A stretch of 64,000 bases of DNA from Chrysomallon squamiferum (Eukaryota > Mollusca > Gastropoda > Neomphalida > Peltospiridae), in NCBI GenBank assembly GCA_012295275.1, contig CM022666.1, positions 12,990,606-13,054,605 of the forward strand, in the 5' to 3' direction. This document shows, piece by piece, positions 49,955 to 62,880 of the stretch. The translations under genes were made by a program, and so were the position numbers. Below the pieces are notes generated by a model. It did no database searches, was not told where the DNA came from, and was given only the letters and a program-made list of their open reading frames with translations. How positions within the stretch are numbered: the first letter of the stretch is position 1; each line of letters opens with the position of its first letter.

Positions 49955-49980
49955 GAAATATCTGACTCAGAATAGTTCAC

Positions 49981-51862
49981 CTGAAATCATTAATAATTTA
50001 TTTTAATACAATTATACATACATACTTAAACACACATGCATGCACACACAAATACATTCATAATGAAGAGGCACACATACACACACTTAAACATACATAC
50101 AAGTATACAAACATACATACACATACACAAATGTACACTTGTTGTCTGCTATTGAAATAAGACCATGTAAGTTCTCTCCCTTTACTTGCAACAAAATTTT
50201 GAACAGGGCTTAAAAATTCCAAGCACTTTTAAATCAAATATTTTAGTCTTTTGATATATGTCATCTATAATTTAATCAACACATCTATCTGTTTACAATA
50301 ACTTTATCAAATCAATTCTGTAATAAATAAACATTTTAAATATTTACTCTCATAACATATGCAACATCTTTCTCTGACGGAATGACAAAGTTCTTGGATG
50401 AGCATACTAATCAGAAATACAATAATCGATGTAGATCAAAACCCTCCTTAAAATAAAGCACATATAACTGGGACAAGTAAGGAATTAGAACAAGTAGAAA
50501 GAGCATACTGAGGAGAAATGATCCTACAGTGAACTGTTCCCCAAATGAGATATGCTTCCTGCTTGACAGTGCAGTGTCACTCAGGTATTTAGTTTACAAA
50601 TATTTGAATTTTCTTTCTGGTGAAAATTTGGAGTAATATTTACATGCTGTTTTTATTAGCTAGTAGTCTCAATTGGTTTTCTTATGTCAGAGAGAGAGAG
50701 AGAGAGAGAGAGAGGTTTGAAAATTGTAAATACTGAACTCCTCTAGTGAAAGTTAAAATAAATGAAATTAGGTAGCTACTGTAAACTGATCTATTGTAAA
50801 TCATATATAAACGTTGACAGTCTGTACTTCAAATTACAAAATTTACCCTACTTTACCTTAATGAAACTGATTGTAAGGACATATTAAATTTGCATCATCA
50901 CAGGAATGATGCAATGTCGAAACTAAAATCCTAATTATCTAAAAGTTGTGACCTTCTTTAGTCAGTCTCACTCAAATTTAATAGAGCATGATACTAATGG
51001 TATGGAAATGAGTTATCCTTTATTTATCAGAATAAATTGGGATTGGGCATTTTGTAGTTCTAAGGAAAAGTAATACATGAAAATGTCACATTATTGCAAA
51101 AATATACAGGGTTGTTGTTGTTTTTATTATTTTTAGTTACACACACACATACACATTTTATGTTATATATATTTCTTTTCTTTTTTTTTTTTCATCTTCT
51201 TATTATATCTTCTATATCACAGTTCACTTTCATTTTATATTTCTATAACTTTAATAATGTATATGACATTAAAATGTCCTCCTTTCTTGTACTATAGTAT
51301 ACGTCATTGCCAAAAATTAGTTAAAAATGAATAAAATCCATAATAGCTCATTTAAGGGATTTAGTTAATGTTACTAGTGTTGAAAATTTGTATACACTTT
51401 TGTCTGATCATTTTCATTCATTTTGTTCCGTATCACGTTGTTGTATTACCGTAGACGGTAGTGCAAGGAGGGTAGTCGAGCATAATATCAGTTCATAGCA
51501 AGCTGAAATTTTCCTCTCTCTCTCTCTTAAATGCTTCATTTAAGTTGTCGATATTTATCATGTAGTCATGAACGTTAAAACATCAATGAGACTTTGGAAA
51601 GTCTAACATAATTAAGGATATTTATTTAAAAAACAAAAAAAACAACAAAATGGAATCCTGATTCAGCACGATATTTTCAGCTAAATGTAAAACACTATAT
51701 TCGTTGCTTATACAAGGATAAATATGTCACGCTGAAGCTTCACTCTGATTTAAAGAATCAGTTAAAAATCAAGAATAAATTCACATCTTCTGGCACTTAC
51801 CCAATGCCAAATTACTATTGTTGTCAAATACGAACTTCCCCGATAGTGAAGGGTTCTATATA
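49981..51862 (-). promoter_or_regulatory. Candidate 5' UTR intron, first exon and promoter of the LRR gene
   Basis: On the minus strand, TTGG/GTAAGTG puts a donor at 51800 and GATTTCAG an acceptor at 49981, giving an intron of about 1.8 kb that holds (GA)n at 50693-50714 and AC-rich DNA. A TATATATAGA motif near 51855 lies about 30-50 bases upstream of this putative exon. Confidence 0.45.
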
Positions 51863-52284
51863 TAGATATCATCCGGGTTTTTCTTATGACACCTGTAATA
51901 TTATATCAGTTTTTATTTTCATAAGCAGTTTATTGTCTGTGATTACCTAAATCAAAACTAAGACAGCACCACAATTAAATATTTGGTATTTGTACAACCA
52001 AACAATCGAACATGCACAAAGGAAACTACCTCAATAAAAAGTGCCGATGCCTTTTGAAAGGAGGCAACATTAACAAAACAATTATTATTTGTCGTCATCA
52101 TGAAATAAATGTAATTTTACTGTAGCTAAAAAAATTCTGTGCATTGGTATCAATAATATACCATTGTTAATTCAGCTAGTCATATAAAATTAATTTATTT
52201 TTGCAATGCAATGAGTGCATAAAAACAATCATATATGTATATTAAGTTACAAAAATAACATCTCCCCCTTTCTTCACTACCAGC

Positions 52285-52470
52285 CAATGAAAACTTCAAT
52301 GGCGATGAGGTCACGTGCTCAGTGTTCGTGGCGTGCTCGAAGTGTTCCAAGAGCAGACAGTCGATGTGCGCCATTGTTAAAGGGAAGGGGATTGTCGGTC
52401 CTCCCGATATAATGCGCCGTTTCTCGCGGCCGGTGACTAGAATTGACTTTAAAAGTGATATGAGAAAATA
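52285..52470 (+). promoter_or_regulatory. CpG-rich promoter / 5' UTR of INTS6
   Basis: GC- and CpG-rich island in otherwise AT-rich DNA immediately upstream of the INTS6 start codon. It contains a CACGTG E-box (in GGTCACGTGCTC) and CTCGCGGCCGGTG. No TATA box, as expected of a broadly expressed gene. About 430 bases separate it from the putative promoter of the divergent LRR gene. Confidence 0.6.
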
Positions 52471-55400
52471 ATGACGATCATATTATTTCTAATTGACACT
52501 AGTGCGTCCATGAATCAACGCACATTTATGGGGACAAGTCTCATGGATGTTGCGAAAGCCGCAGTAGAAACATTTATGAAGGTAAACTAAAAGATGCGGA
52601 GTCATGAATTGAACATGATCGATTTTGTACCATAACATTAATGGCCACTGATGAAGCCACTACATCTAAAATATTTATTTTATTTCTTTTATTCAGATAA
52701 GATCCCGCGATCCCAATAGCCGATGGGACAGATATATGCTTCTGACATTCGAAGATCCACCAGCTAATGTCAAGGTAAAAATCCGTAATGGGCAACTTGT
52801 ATCCCTTATTTTTTCGTCTGAAATTTTAATAATGATCGTTGCTATAGCCGTTTTTATATGTAACGAATATCCAAAGGTTGTATAAATGCCATGTGTGGCA
52901 TAAATATGCGGATCCTGTTATTTCCGACTTCACGTCCGCCATTTCCCTATTCTCTGACGATGAGGATTGTGGGAATGCTAAGCAACCAGGTCTCATTAAC
53001 ATATTCAAATTAGACCATTTTGGGCGGATCCAGTTGTTGGAACTGTAAAGGAAATACCGTTGAAGTGTTTATTAGCTTTTTGTTGCAACTTTTTAGCCCT
53101 TATCTGAAACCATATTTTGTAATAAAAATGAGATGCGTTAAAAAAAATAGGTTGAAGAACTTTGTTGTTCAGGGGGGAAGTAGCTTTCAACAACGCAAAT
53201 GTTAAGGGAAAAAAATTGACCTTCGTTCGTTCGTTCGTATCACACAATTCACAGCATTACTGTTCGATTACAAAACCATGTTCATGTCGTACGAATGCAG
53301 AATGTTATGCAATAACTTTAATTATTTGTTTTATATAATTCATAGCAGTTGAATATAACTTAATCCTTGTATAAGATAGTTTACATTTGTATTATTATTT
53401 ACAAAGGTGCTTTCAGCGGACTGTATGTGTATCTAGAAAAAACAACAAATTTGTTTGTATTTAAATAGAAGCATGATAAGTCAATATTATCAATAAACTG
53501 ACTGCTGCCTGCAGGATAAAAATCCTCCTTAGAGATCAGAGTTTCTAAAACTATTTCAAATTATTCATCTTCAATTCATAGTTTAAAAAACGTCCTTTGC
53601 CAAAACTAAATACCTTTGTGTTTTTGTTGATTAAGATCCTATATCCCCAAGTATTATTCATCCTTCAATGAATCATTCATCAGTTTAATGAGCTATGCCT
53701 TAACTGTGCTGATATAAACACATTTAAACATGTTTGAGTTACTGTAAGATACTTTTGACGTTGATCAGTCTTTGTTATTAATAAAGCTACAGAATTATTT
53801 CAACTAGGTCATTTTTTTTCCCCCCACTGCAACTGTTATATCTGTAATACAGTTGTATTGTTTCTGTTATTTGACATTATAGTCTTTTTGTAGGTCAACT
53901 TTTATTTTTCTTCCCCAGTTAGTTACTTCCAAAAATATATAAAATTATAAGCATTAGGTATGTTGATAATTCACTGAGAATGTGTCTGCTTCCTAAAAGC
54001 CCAACATATCTGTACACTGAAAGAAACGCTGTAATTCTTAACACAACAAGAAATGTGAACCCATTGAAACTCTACTATGTAACAATCTAACGACAGTATA
54101 GAATATTCTGTACTATGGATACCTGCTTTAAAATATCATCCAGTCACTCTGAAAAAGAAACACTTTCCAACATCACATAACAGGGCAAAGTATGAAATAT
54201 TAAATAACATAAGTACAGTAAAAAAACAATCAAAAAAATATTTATTTTTGAATCACAAAAAATGCAGGTCTGAAAGAGTTAATAATCATTACGAAACGTG
54301 TGTTATATTTTTCTTGTATTAATAATTTAATATAAAAAGAAGCATGCTGCATATGTTACTCTGTCAAACTCAGACATCTTTTTATATGGTCCTTCCCACA
54401 GAGAAGTCTCCTTTCAGGATCTTTAGTAAGCTGGTCATGAGGCACTGGTTAGAATGGGAAATAAGTCCAGGTGCTTACTGTTAATGATTGATCAGTAATT
54501 CAACATTTCTTGGTCTAACCACCACTGATATGCATCTCACTAATTTAATATAAGAGAAAAAAAAAAAATGTATAGTGTGTGTTTGTGTGCCTGTTAAAGA
54601 TTGTAGAATATATTTATATAAAGTTAATACCTTGTATGTTTTGTTCTAGGCTGGATGGAAAGAAAGTCACGCGACATTTATTTCTGAGTTGAAGAATCTG
54701 CACGGCAGCTCTTTATCCATGATGGGTCCTGCCATCAAGAATGCTTTTGATCTTCTCAACATCAACCGAATGCAATCTGGTATTGACACCTATGGTCAGG
54801 TAAAAATAATATTAGTTGTAAAAAAAAAACCTGTTTAAAAGTAATGAACGTTGTTGACCAAAGTCTAGCCTGTTAGGATGTGAGCGAGAGGGGTCCTGGT
54901 TGACATACTGGGTTATTTCTTATTGCTGTTGAAAAAACAGATTGTATGATAATGTGCATTCCTACCTAAGATATGGTGCATATCAATGATCACTTACTGC
55001 TAATTCAGAAAAAAGCCTGGAATAATCTCAAAACATAGGTTAGAGACGAACTGTTTTGTTTAATTACTTCATATCATTAAAATGTTTGCTTAATTGTTAT
55101 TTTCAAATTTTAATTTTATTAAACAGTTTTTTAACTGTTATATTAAAATTAAAAGTTGAATGTTTTTTTTATCTCTTAATACACAGGTCAGGTTAATTAT
55201 AAATCATTTCATTTAGATATTTGATATTGTCAAAATTTTGCTTAAATTTTATTACAGTTTTTTAACAGTGATATAAAATATAAATATAAACAGTGAGTTA
55301 AATAAATTATAGATGATTTTTTTTTACTTGAATGATAAAAAATAGAATTTGAAAAAAATCTCTATCATTTCTTACTTTTCAAAAATTGATTGGTAAAAAT

Positions 55401-58400
55401 TTGTTCAGATACTTGATATTGTTAAATGTGTGCTTGAAATATATTTTAAATTTCTTGTAAGAATTATATAAAATAAATAATTGTTAATTGTTTTCCCTTG
55501 TATTGTTAAAACTGAAACTAATTTTGTAATTTTTATTTCAAAGGGTCGTAGTCCCTTCTATCTTGAACCAGCTGTGATAATAGTGATAACTGATGGAGGG
55601 TACTTAACTACCAGCAATGGTGTTCATCCAGAGGTAAGTTTTACAAGAATTTTTATTATTTATTTATTATTCTAAATTAAATTATTTTAAGATAAGATAT
55701 ATGGTTAAACTTGCATTTTATTCATTTCTGTAGTGGTAGTTACTTGTTTTCACTTATTTCTTAATATAACTGTTACTTAATTAACAGATAGGCAATTTTT
55801 TTAATTTTTAAATCGTCCAATAAACAACATGTCTGTCAAAACACAGAACTGCAGTCATTCAAAAGATGAAAGTCATAAAAATAATTTTAAAATATTACAT
55901 ACTTTTGTTATTAGTAAATAGATAAATAGATAGCTTTAGTGGCAGAAAAATATTTTTAAAAATTTCTGTGCTCTCACCTGTGCAGTAATGTAGGAACAGA
56001 CATTAATGATTAAACATTGCATCATTGATTTTTCCTATCTTCTGATTTCTCTTGATAATTAACAGCATGTTAAAATCATTTGTTTAAATGGGAATTTAAT
56101 TACAAATTACTGTAAGGAATCTGTAACCAAAAGCTTTATAACAAAATAATGGCGTATCAGGTAGTGAAAGTTCTTATTATTGTTACAAACATCTGCTTTA
56201 TTTTCTTAACTGTAAACTACTTCAGTCAGTGTGTTAGAGGTTTTCCAGTTTAAGTTAATTTTAGCTGTTCTGTGCATGTGTGAACGGAGTTGACTCTGTT
56301 TTCAGCTCAACCTGCCAATGAACAACGTTGTACCAGGCACTGAGTTGACAAAAGAACCATTCCGCTGGGATCAGCGAATTTTCAGCCTTGTTTTGAGATT
56401 ACCAGGCACCGTCCCACCAGAAACACCATTCACATTTATCCCCAACGCTGAAACTCACCCCATTGATGCCATGTGTGAAGTTACAGGAGGTATTTAGTGT
56501 TCAACTCTTTCCTTTGTGCTGGAATTATTTAGGCTTACTTGTTTTGTTGTTGCTGCTGGGGTTTTTTACTGGAGAAGAAGAATTGTTTGTTCATTATTAA
56601 ACTGTTTTATTCATTCCCCTAAGGTATTAGGTATAGGTTTATCTTTAAAAAAAAAATTATAGTTATATTTATTTTTGTGTTTAAAGTATTATGCAGATTA
56701 TCTGATTGGTTTTATGTTGTTAGGTATACCATTCATTAAAAAAAAAAAAAAAGGACTACAGAATAATAAATAAAAGTTGTGCATTTCTCCATGATTAGGA
56801 AATAAATTAAACCATTTTATTTTAAGCTTTATTTTTATTTTTATTATTATTTCATTCTATTTACTTTTAAGAATTTTTTTAAATTTTAATTTAAATTTAT
56901 CCCTTGTTTCATTTAATAAAATATTTTTTGCAGTTACAGGAAATTCATAAATCTAATTCATTCTTTCAGGCAGGTCCTATGCTATATTTACACAGAAAAT
57001 GTTGAATGCAGCACTCGAATCTCTAGTACAGAAAGTTCAAAGTGGTGTGGTGATAAACTTTGAAAAAATAGGAAGTGACCCACCTCCTTTGGCAGATAAC
57101 TTCAGTGCTGATTCTAATGGAAATTTAAAAGGTTTGTGATTTCTAAAATATAAACTAAATTATTTTTTTTAGCAGTCCATATAATATTTTATAAAATCAA
57201 CATTACAAGATTTGTCATTGGTTAAGAATATATCAAATATTTGAAAACTTAGTTATCAATCTTTATATAAATATTTTTAAAAAATCATCATTACAAGGTT
57301 TATGATTTCTGAAATATTTATCTAACTTTTAAAATTAGGTTATCAATCTTTATAAATATTTTATAAATATTTTACAAGATTTGTGATTTCTGGAATAGAT
57401 CTCTAATAATCTTTTTGGACCGACAGATATCACTTTATTATAAACATTTTATAGACTCCTAGCACAGTTCTGTATTAATAAATATTCCTGCACATTAATT
57501 TTGCAATCGCATTCAATTCAATATTTTTTTTTTCTTAATTAAAACTGAATTCTTCTCATTCTTACAGAAAATCAGGACATCAACAAGCCAATTGTGAATG
57601 AGAAAGAACCATCCATCATGGAAGAGAAAAAGAATTTGCAGCAACAGCAACAACAGCAGACAAATTCACAAAACCTTGCCTGGCAGAACTGTCGACGTCT
57701 GATCTACGTGCCTCGGTCAGCGCAGAAGGGCTACTCTGTTGGCCACTGGCCAATACCTGAAGGATACTGGCCTGATCCTAGTAGTCCAACTCTAGTAAGT
57801 GTTTTAAAATAAGCCTAGTAATATATGTATTGTTAAATAAACCTAGTATTGTAGATAAGTGAAAGATTTTAAATAAGCCTAGTAATGTAGATATGTGAAA
57901 GATTTTATTTTCAATGTAGGCATCATTTTTATATTCTACTTTCAAATACCAAAAACTGGTTTAAGACTGAAAAATTATCAGACTGCTTTTTATACTTAAT
58001 TGTTTTACTACATTTTATTTTTACCACTGTTTTGACTGAAATTTTACATAGTAACTGATTGGTGTGTATGTGCATGCATGTGAGACATGGAAACAGACAG
58101 AATTAAAAAAAAAAAATATATATATATATATTTCATTAATAACTAAAATGTTATTTAATAGATTTCAAAAGAATATATTTTTCAAATGCTTAACTATGCA
58201 TGACATAGCTAACAAAGAAATTAGAAATTCATTTAGTTTAAATCAAGCAAAATTATTGATAATAATCATATTTTGTTTGTAATGTATGTATGTACATCTA
58301 TGAAGCACTGTTAGTTTGAATATTTAATTGGACTTAGGCATATTTTATGGCCAGGAAATGTTGATGATTGTCAAATAACTACAGTGATGATGTTTATAAA

Positions 58401-61400
58401 CCTAGCTCTCTGAATTAAGCAAGTGAAGACAACAAAATCTGAGTAGTTATGAATTCCTGACATTTTTCTTCCCCCTTGATTATAAATGCGTAGATAAAAA
58501 ATGCTGATTTATCTAGTTAACAAATGTGATTTTTTCCTTTCTTCTTTCCAGCCTCCACGTACTGCACACCCTGTTGTTAGGTTTTCATGTTCCCCCTGTG
58601 ATCCAATTGTGATAGAGAATTTACCATTTGACAAATATGAACTGGAACCGTCACCTTTGACCCAGTACATTTTGGAACGACGCCAACCAAATTCTTGCTG
58701 GCAGGTAACCATTTTAACTTGAAGCGTTTCACAATTTTAAATTTTGATCAAATGCAGAATTTTCTTTGATACAGAGTCAAAAATGCTTTCAGGTGGAAAG
58801 GGTCAGAAACTCCGTGACCATGTTACTGGTGGTATTGAGGATTTTACTAGTACTTTCAGATATTAATCTTAAATTGCTGTATTCAACCAGTCTGTAAAAA
58901 GTATAAATTTTAAATTTTAATCTGTCTATAACAGAATGATCATAAAAATGTGCAGTGGAAGAAATAGGAAATGCTGATCATTGAACCCTTAATATTTGAT
59001 AACTGAGAAGGGAGATAAGTCTGTACATGAACCATAGTTAGATATTTAAAATGATAAAATGGTATAAACAGAACTGTATCTTTTAGAGCACCTGAGAATG
59101 ACAGTTAAAACCATCCAAACAATTGAAAATATCTACTTTATTCGTAACTACTCAATTTCAGAATTCATGTTTGTGGTGTTTATTTATTATTCTCAATTTT
59201 TTTTTTTTTTTAAATTAAATTTCTGTGTTTTAAAACACCAGATAATGAAAAGTAACTTAAGCATATACATTTTTATCCATTTGTACAACTTTAATAATTT
59301 GGTCTTAACTACCTAAACTGAGATTTGTCATGGCCTTTTTTTTTTTATTATTCTTTTTTTTTTTTTTTTAATAAAATTCTGCTTTTTATTGATAAATTTT
59401 AAATAAATAACATTTTTGTTTCAGTGTAGTCTTGGTTTTTACTTTCAGGTTTTTATTGGCAATAGTGCTAAATACAGTGACATATGCCATCCATTTGGCT
59501 ATCTCAAAGCCAGCAGTGCTCTTTCATGTGTCAACCTGTTTGTGATGCCATACAACTTCCCAATCCTTCTACCATTACTAGGTGAGTTGAAGACTTTCTA
59601 TTCAGTAAAACAACAAACGTTTAGAAATAAACTTTAACAAAATGAGACATAGTGGACAGTTAAAATACAAAATTTACATCTGAAGTGATCAAAGTATGCA
59701 TTAAGTAGTTCCTAGTTAGTCCTATGGATTCATAAACAACAAACGTTGACAAATATAGTCTGATTACAAGGTGATTCATGGGAATTTGCCCAGAATGAAA
59801 AATAAGCTACTTACAAATTTTAGATATGTCAAAACGTTTTTTAAGTATCTGTGTATAAAACAAATTTAAAACAGTTACAGGTTTGTGTTGATGTCTTTAT
59901 CATTAGCATCTTCTTGTAGCCATTCACAAATACAATAATTACTGGAAATATTCAAATGTTGTTAGCTTTTGTCACAATGCTACATTCTTGAATTGGATGG
60001 TATTAATAACATTATACAATCAGACAACAAAAAAACAACAATGGAATTTTGTTTCACAGGCAGAAATTAAATTTAAAAAGCACAAGTTACTCATTTATCA
60101 TTCTCAGTGTTTCGGTTTTATCTTTTTTATCTTTTAATTCGTGTGACCAAAACTGAAATTTTTATATATTTTTTTTTTTTTAAATGTATCCCCCACCCCT
60201 CTTTCCCTGCTTCTTTGACAATTGGTTCCATTTCTATATTCAGCATGAACCTCTGTCGCCATTCTGTGATCATGTGACCTCAAGTCGAATGACGCAGGAA
60301 TCAAGGCGATGGACGCAGGGTCAGCTCACACGTGAGACATTTATTTTAGAAATGTCGTATGGGTTGCAGATTGTTTAGTGTTGCTATAGTAACCATAATA
60401 CACTGTGTCCACTTTTCTAAATCTTCGTTATAAATTTCGCAAATCATTTCTAAGTCATTTCAAGAATTTTTGTTATAAATATTATTTTAAAAGTTACATA
60501 CGAATAATGTTTCCATAGTAACTTTATGGAAAAATACTGGTTAATCATTATCTACATTATTCCAAAAAGATGTGCAGTAATTTTAATTTGTGTTCAAGTA
60601 ATTTCTTATATAAATATGATCTGTCTTTGTTTTGTTTTTTTTGTTTTTTTTCTTCTATCTAAACTCTTGAGAACCTGTAGGGACAGCCATAGTGGTTATT
60701 ATTTTTTATTTTCTTAGTATCTCACTTCATCTGTGACAGTATATTATGACAATCTCTATCTTATCTCTTTCAGTACTGTGCCTGAGTATTGTTTTATTTT
60801 TATTGTATTTGAAATATTTGTCACTTGAAGAATCAGTTACAAAACATATCTTACTTAAAATATCTGAAATGAATGATTATATAATTGTAATAGGTTTTTT
60901 ATTTATTAATGTTCAAATAATATATATTCAGGACTTGAAGTAATAGCTGTATGCAAAAATAATAGACATTTTTTTAAACACTGATATGTCAAATCTTTTT
61001 TAAGGTTGTTTTTTTATTACTTTAATGAAACATTGCAGATAAGAATCAGCCAGATATTTTACAAATCAGCTTTTATTACTGTCAGTGAGCTAGATAAAAT
61101 CTAATACACGTTATTTAACTCTGGGATTATTATTATTAATTTTTTATTATTTTTTTAATGATTTGCTTGCAGGTAATCCAAATGCAATATTAATATTCCT
61201 TTAGTTTTTATTATTATTATTTTTTTTTTTTTTTTCCAAAGAAATGGAATCACTGGATATTTTCATTTCTATAACAATATATGATTATTTAAAAAAAAAT
61301 TATATTATATTATGTGTTTGTTGGATTTTTTATATTCATAATTTTTTTTTTTTTTAATCTTTTTTTTATTTTTTTTTTTTTTAATGTTACACAAATAAGT

Positions 61401-62460
61401 ATTCAGTCAGTCATTCTGAGTTTATTTCTTAAATGGTTTTAGAAATAATGTTACCATAGTAATGAAATAATAATACTGATTCCACTTAATGATTATTTAA
61501 TCTGAATTTGCAGTATTATTTCTACATAATTCCAGAAATATACACTACAGTTTTGATCTGTTTGAATATTTTACTATATAAATATGATCCCTTCTTTTTC
61601 TATTTCTTCTGCAATAATGTAGACATTATACTGGTTGATGTTAAAATTATTTTTATTTAAAATTGGAAATGGTTTATAACTTAAGATGCATACAAAAATA
61701 CATCAATATCAAAAGGGTCCTTTTTTCTTATTACTAACCTTATTTATTTGTTTATTTTTTTTTATTTTTATTTTTTATTTTTATTTTTTTGTAAAAATGT
61801 TTTTTTACATTTATTTATTTTTGCTAAGTTCTAATGGCAAACATTTCTTTATTATCTCAGGCAAATACAAAAACACAAAAAGCTATTAAAAACATATAGG
61901 TTTTTAATATGGATATGTGCGTTTGTATCAATAAATACAAAAGCAGTACATTAAGTTTTAACACTTCTTGATTCAGAAATTAAAACATTTTCTTAAATTT
62001 TGTAGCAACAGTCTGACTGGAATTTTATTTTACGAATAATTAGGTTTCTTTTTATTTTATTTTGTTTTTTCAGAGGAACTGTTTAAAGTTCACAAGTTAA
62101 AACCAACTCTGAAGTGGAGACAGCAGTTTGAAAATTATCTCAAAACAATGCCAGGTTATTATGCTGGGGTATGTGTCACTTGATTCATCTACCAGAAACT
62201 TCATTTATATATATTACATATACAGAGAGAGAGAGAGAGTGAGTGAGTGAGTGATACACAGTAGTTTACATGAATTACAGACAAAATAATAACTTTGATT
62301 AATTAGTAGTGGAGCAGTGGTTGTAATGGGAAATAAGCCCACAGAGTATTACTCAATATCTCATTTAACTACAGTGATGAGTTTTATAAACCTAGCTCTC
62401 TGAGAAAAACAGACTGAAGACAAAATAAAACTGAGTAGTTAAAGTGGAAATGCATATATA

Positions 62461-62499
<39 letters not shown>

Positions 62500-62880
62500 T
62501 CATTATTATTCTTTAATACTGTCAGCTACATAGTTAGCTGCCCTGAATAATGTAAACCATTGATTTATTTATAAAAAAATATATTATTTTTTATTTATTT
62601 TTATTTTAATTTTAATTTTCATCCTTTTTTTTTTAAATTTTGTTGTTTAATGTAAGTTTTAATGTTTAATTTATTATATACAGCTGTTCAGGTTAGCACT
62701 GGCCATTGCTGTATTTTCAGTTTTTACTTTTGTTATTATTATTTTTACTATTATTATTTTTATTTTCAGCCATTGAGAAGAGCGCTGGCAAGAATGGGTG
62801 CATCAAACCTAGTCCCTGACAACATGGACAACTGCCTCAGCTACAGTGTCATCACCTACCTGAAAAAACTGAAGAACCAG
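52471..62880 (+). CDS. INTS6: Integrator complex subunit 6 (INTS6), N-terminal 498 codons, 3' partial
   Basis: Exons: 52471-52581, 52697-52774, 54650-54799, 55544-55633, 56306-56489, 56970-57131, 57568-57794, 58552-58704, 59449-59581, 62074-62168 and 62770-62880; phases close and the gene leaves the window. The start MTIILFLIDTSASM opens the von Willebrand A domain with its DxSxS metal-site motif. Family-typical segments follow: RDPNSRWDRYMLLTFE, LTKEPFRWDQRIFSLVLRLP, LESLVQKVQSGVVINFEK, LPFDKYELEPSPLTQYILER, HPFGYLKASSAL, LFVMPYNFPILLPLL and SYSVITYLKKL. INTS6 is part of Integrator, which cleaves snRNA 3' ends and attenuates paused transcription, and recruits PP2A. Exon 7 carries a Gln-rich insert (seven Q). 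The C-terminal third expected of the family lies beyond 64000. The second intron (52775-54649) and ninth (59582-62073) hold no other gene. Confidence 0.96.
54385..54510 (+). mobile_element. Eroded SINE-like repeat in INTS6 intron 2
   Basis: CCTTCCCACAGAGAAG, then GAGGCACTGGTTAGAATGGG and AAATAAGTCCA, follows the same order as the mollusc SINE-like repeat named at 44819. A further scrap with GTAATGGGAAATAAGCCCAC lies at about 62310-62345. Confidence 0.5.
58386..58445 (+). repeat. Dispersed short repeat, copy 1 (INTS6 intron 7)
   Basis: GTGATGATGTTTATAAACCT plus AGCTCTCTGAAT...GAAGACAA...ATCTGAGTAGTTA. Related copies are at 62370-62440, 63246-63318 and 63945-64000, the last two with CACCCAGCTCGCTT or close. 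Confidence 0.75.

Noticed and set aside
52574-53247. Minus-strand frames within INTS6 introns 1-2
   Set aside because: They overlap INTS6 exon 2 in antisense or intronic DNA and have no homology signal.
60184-60378. GC-richer open stretch in INTS6 intron 9 with an acceptor-like CAG and donor-like GTGAGA
   Set aside because: With the phase-1 entry of INTS6 it meets TGA at once and the stretch has no counterpart in the family. Possibly a repeat fragment.
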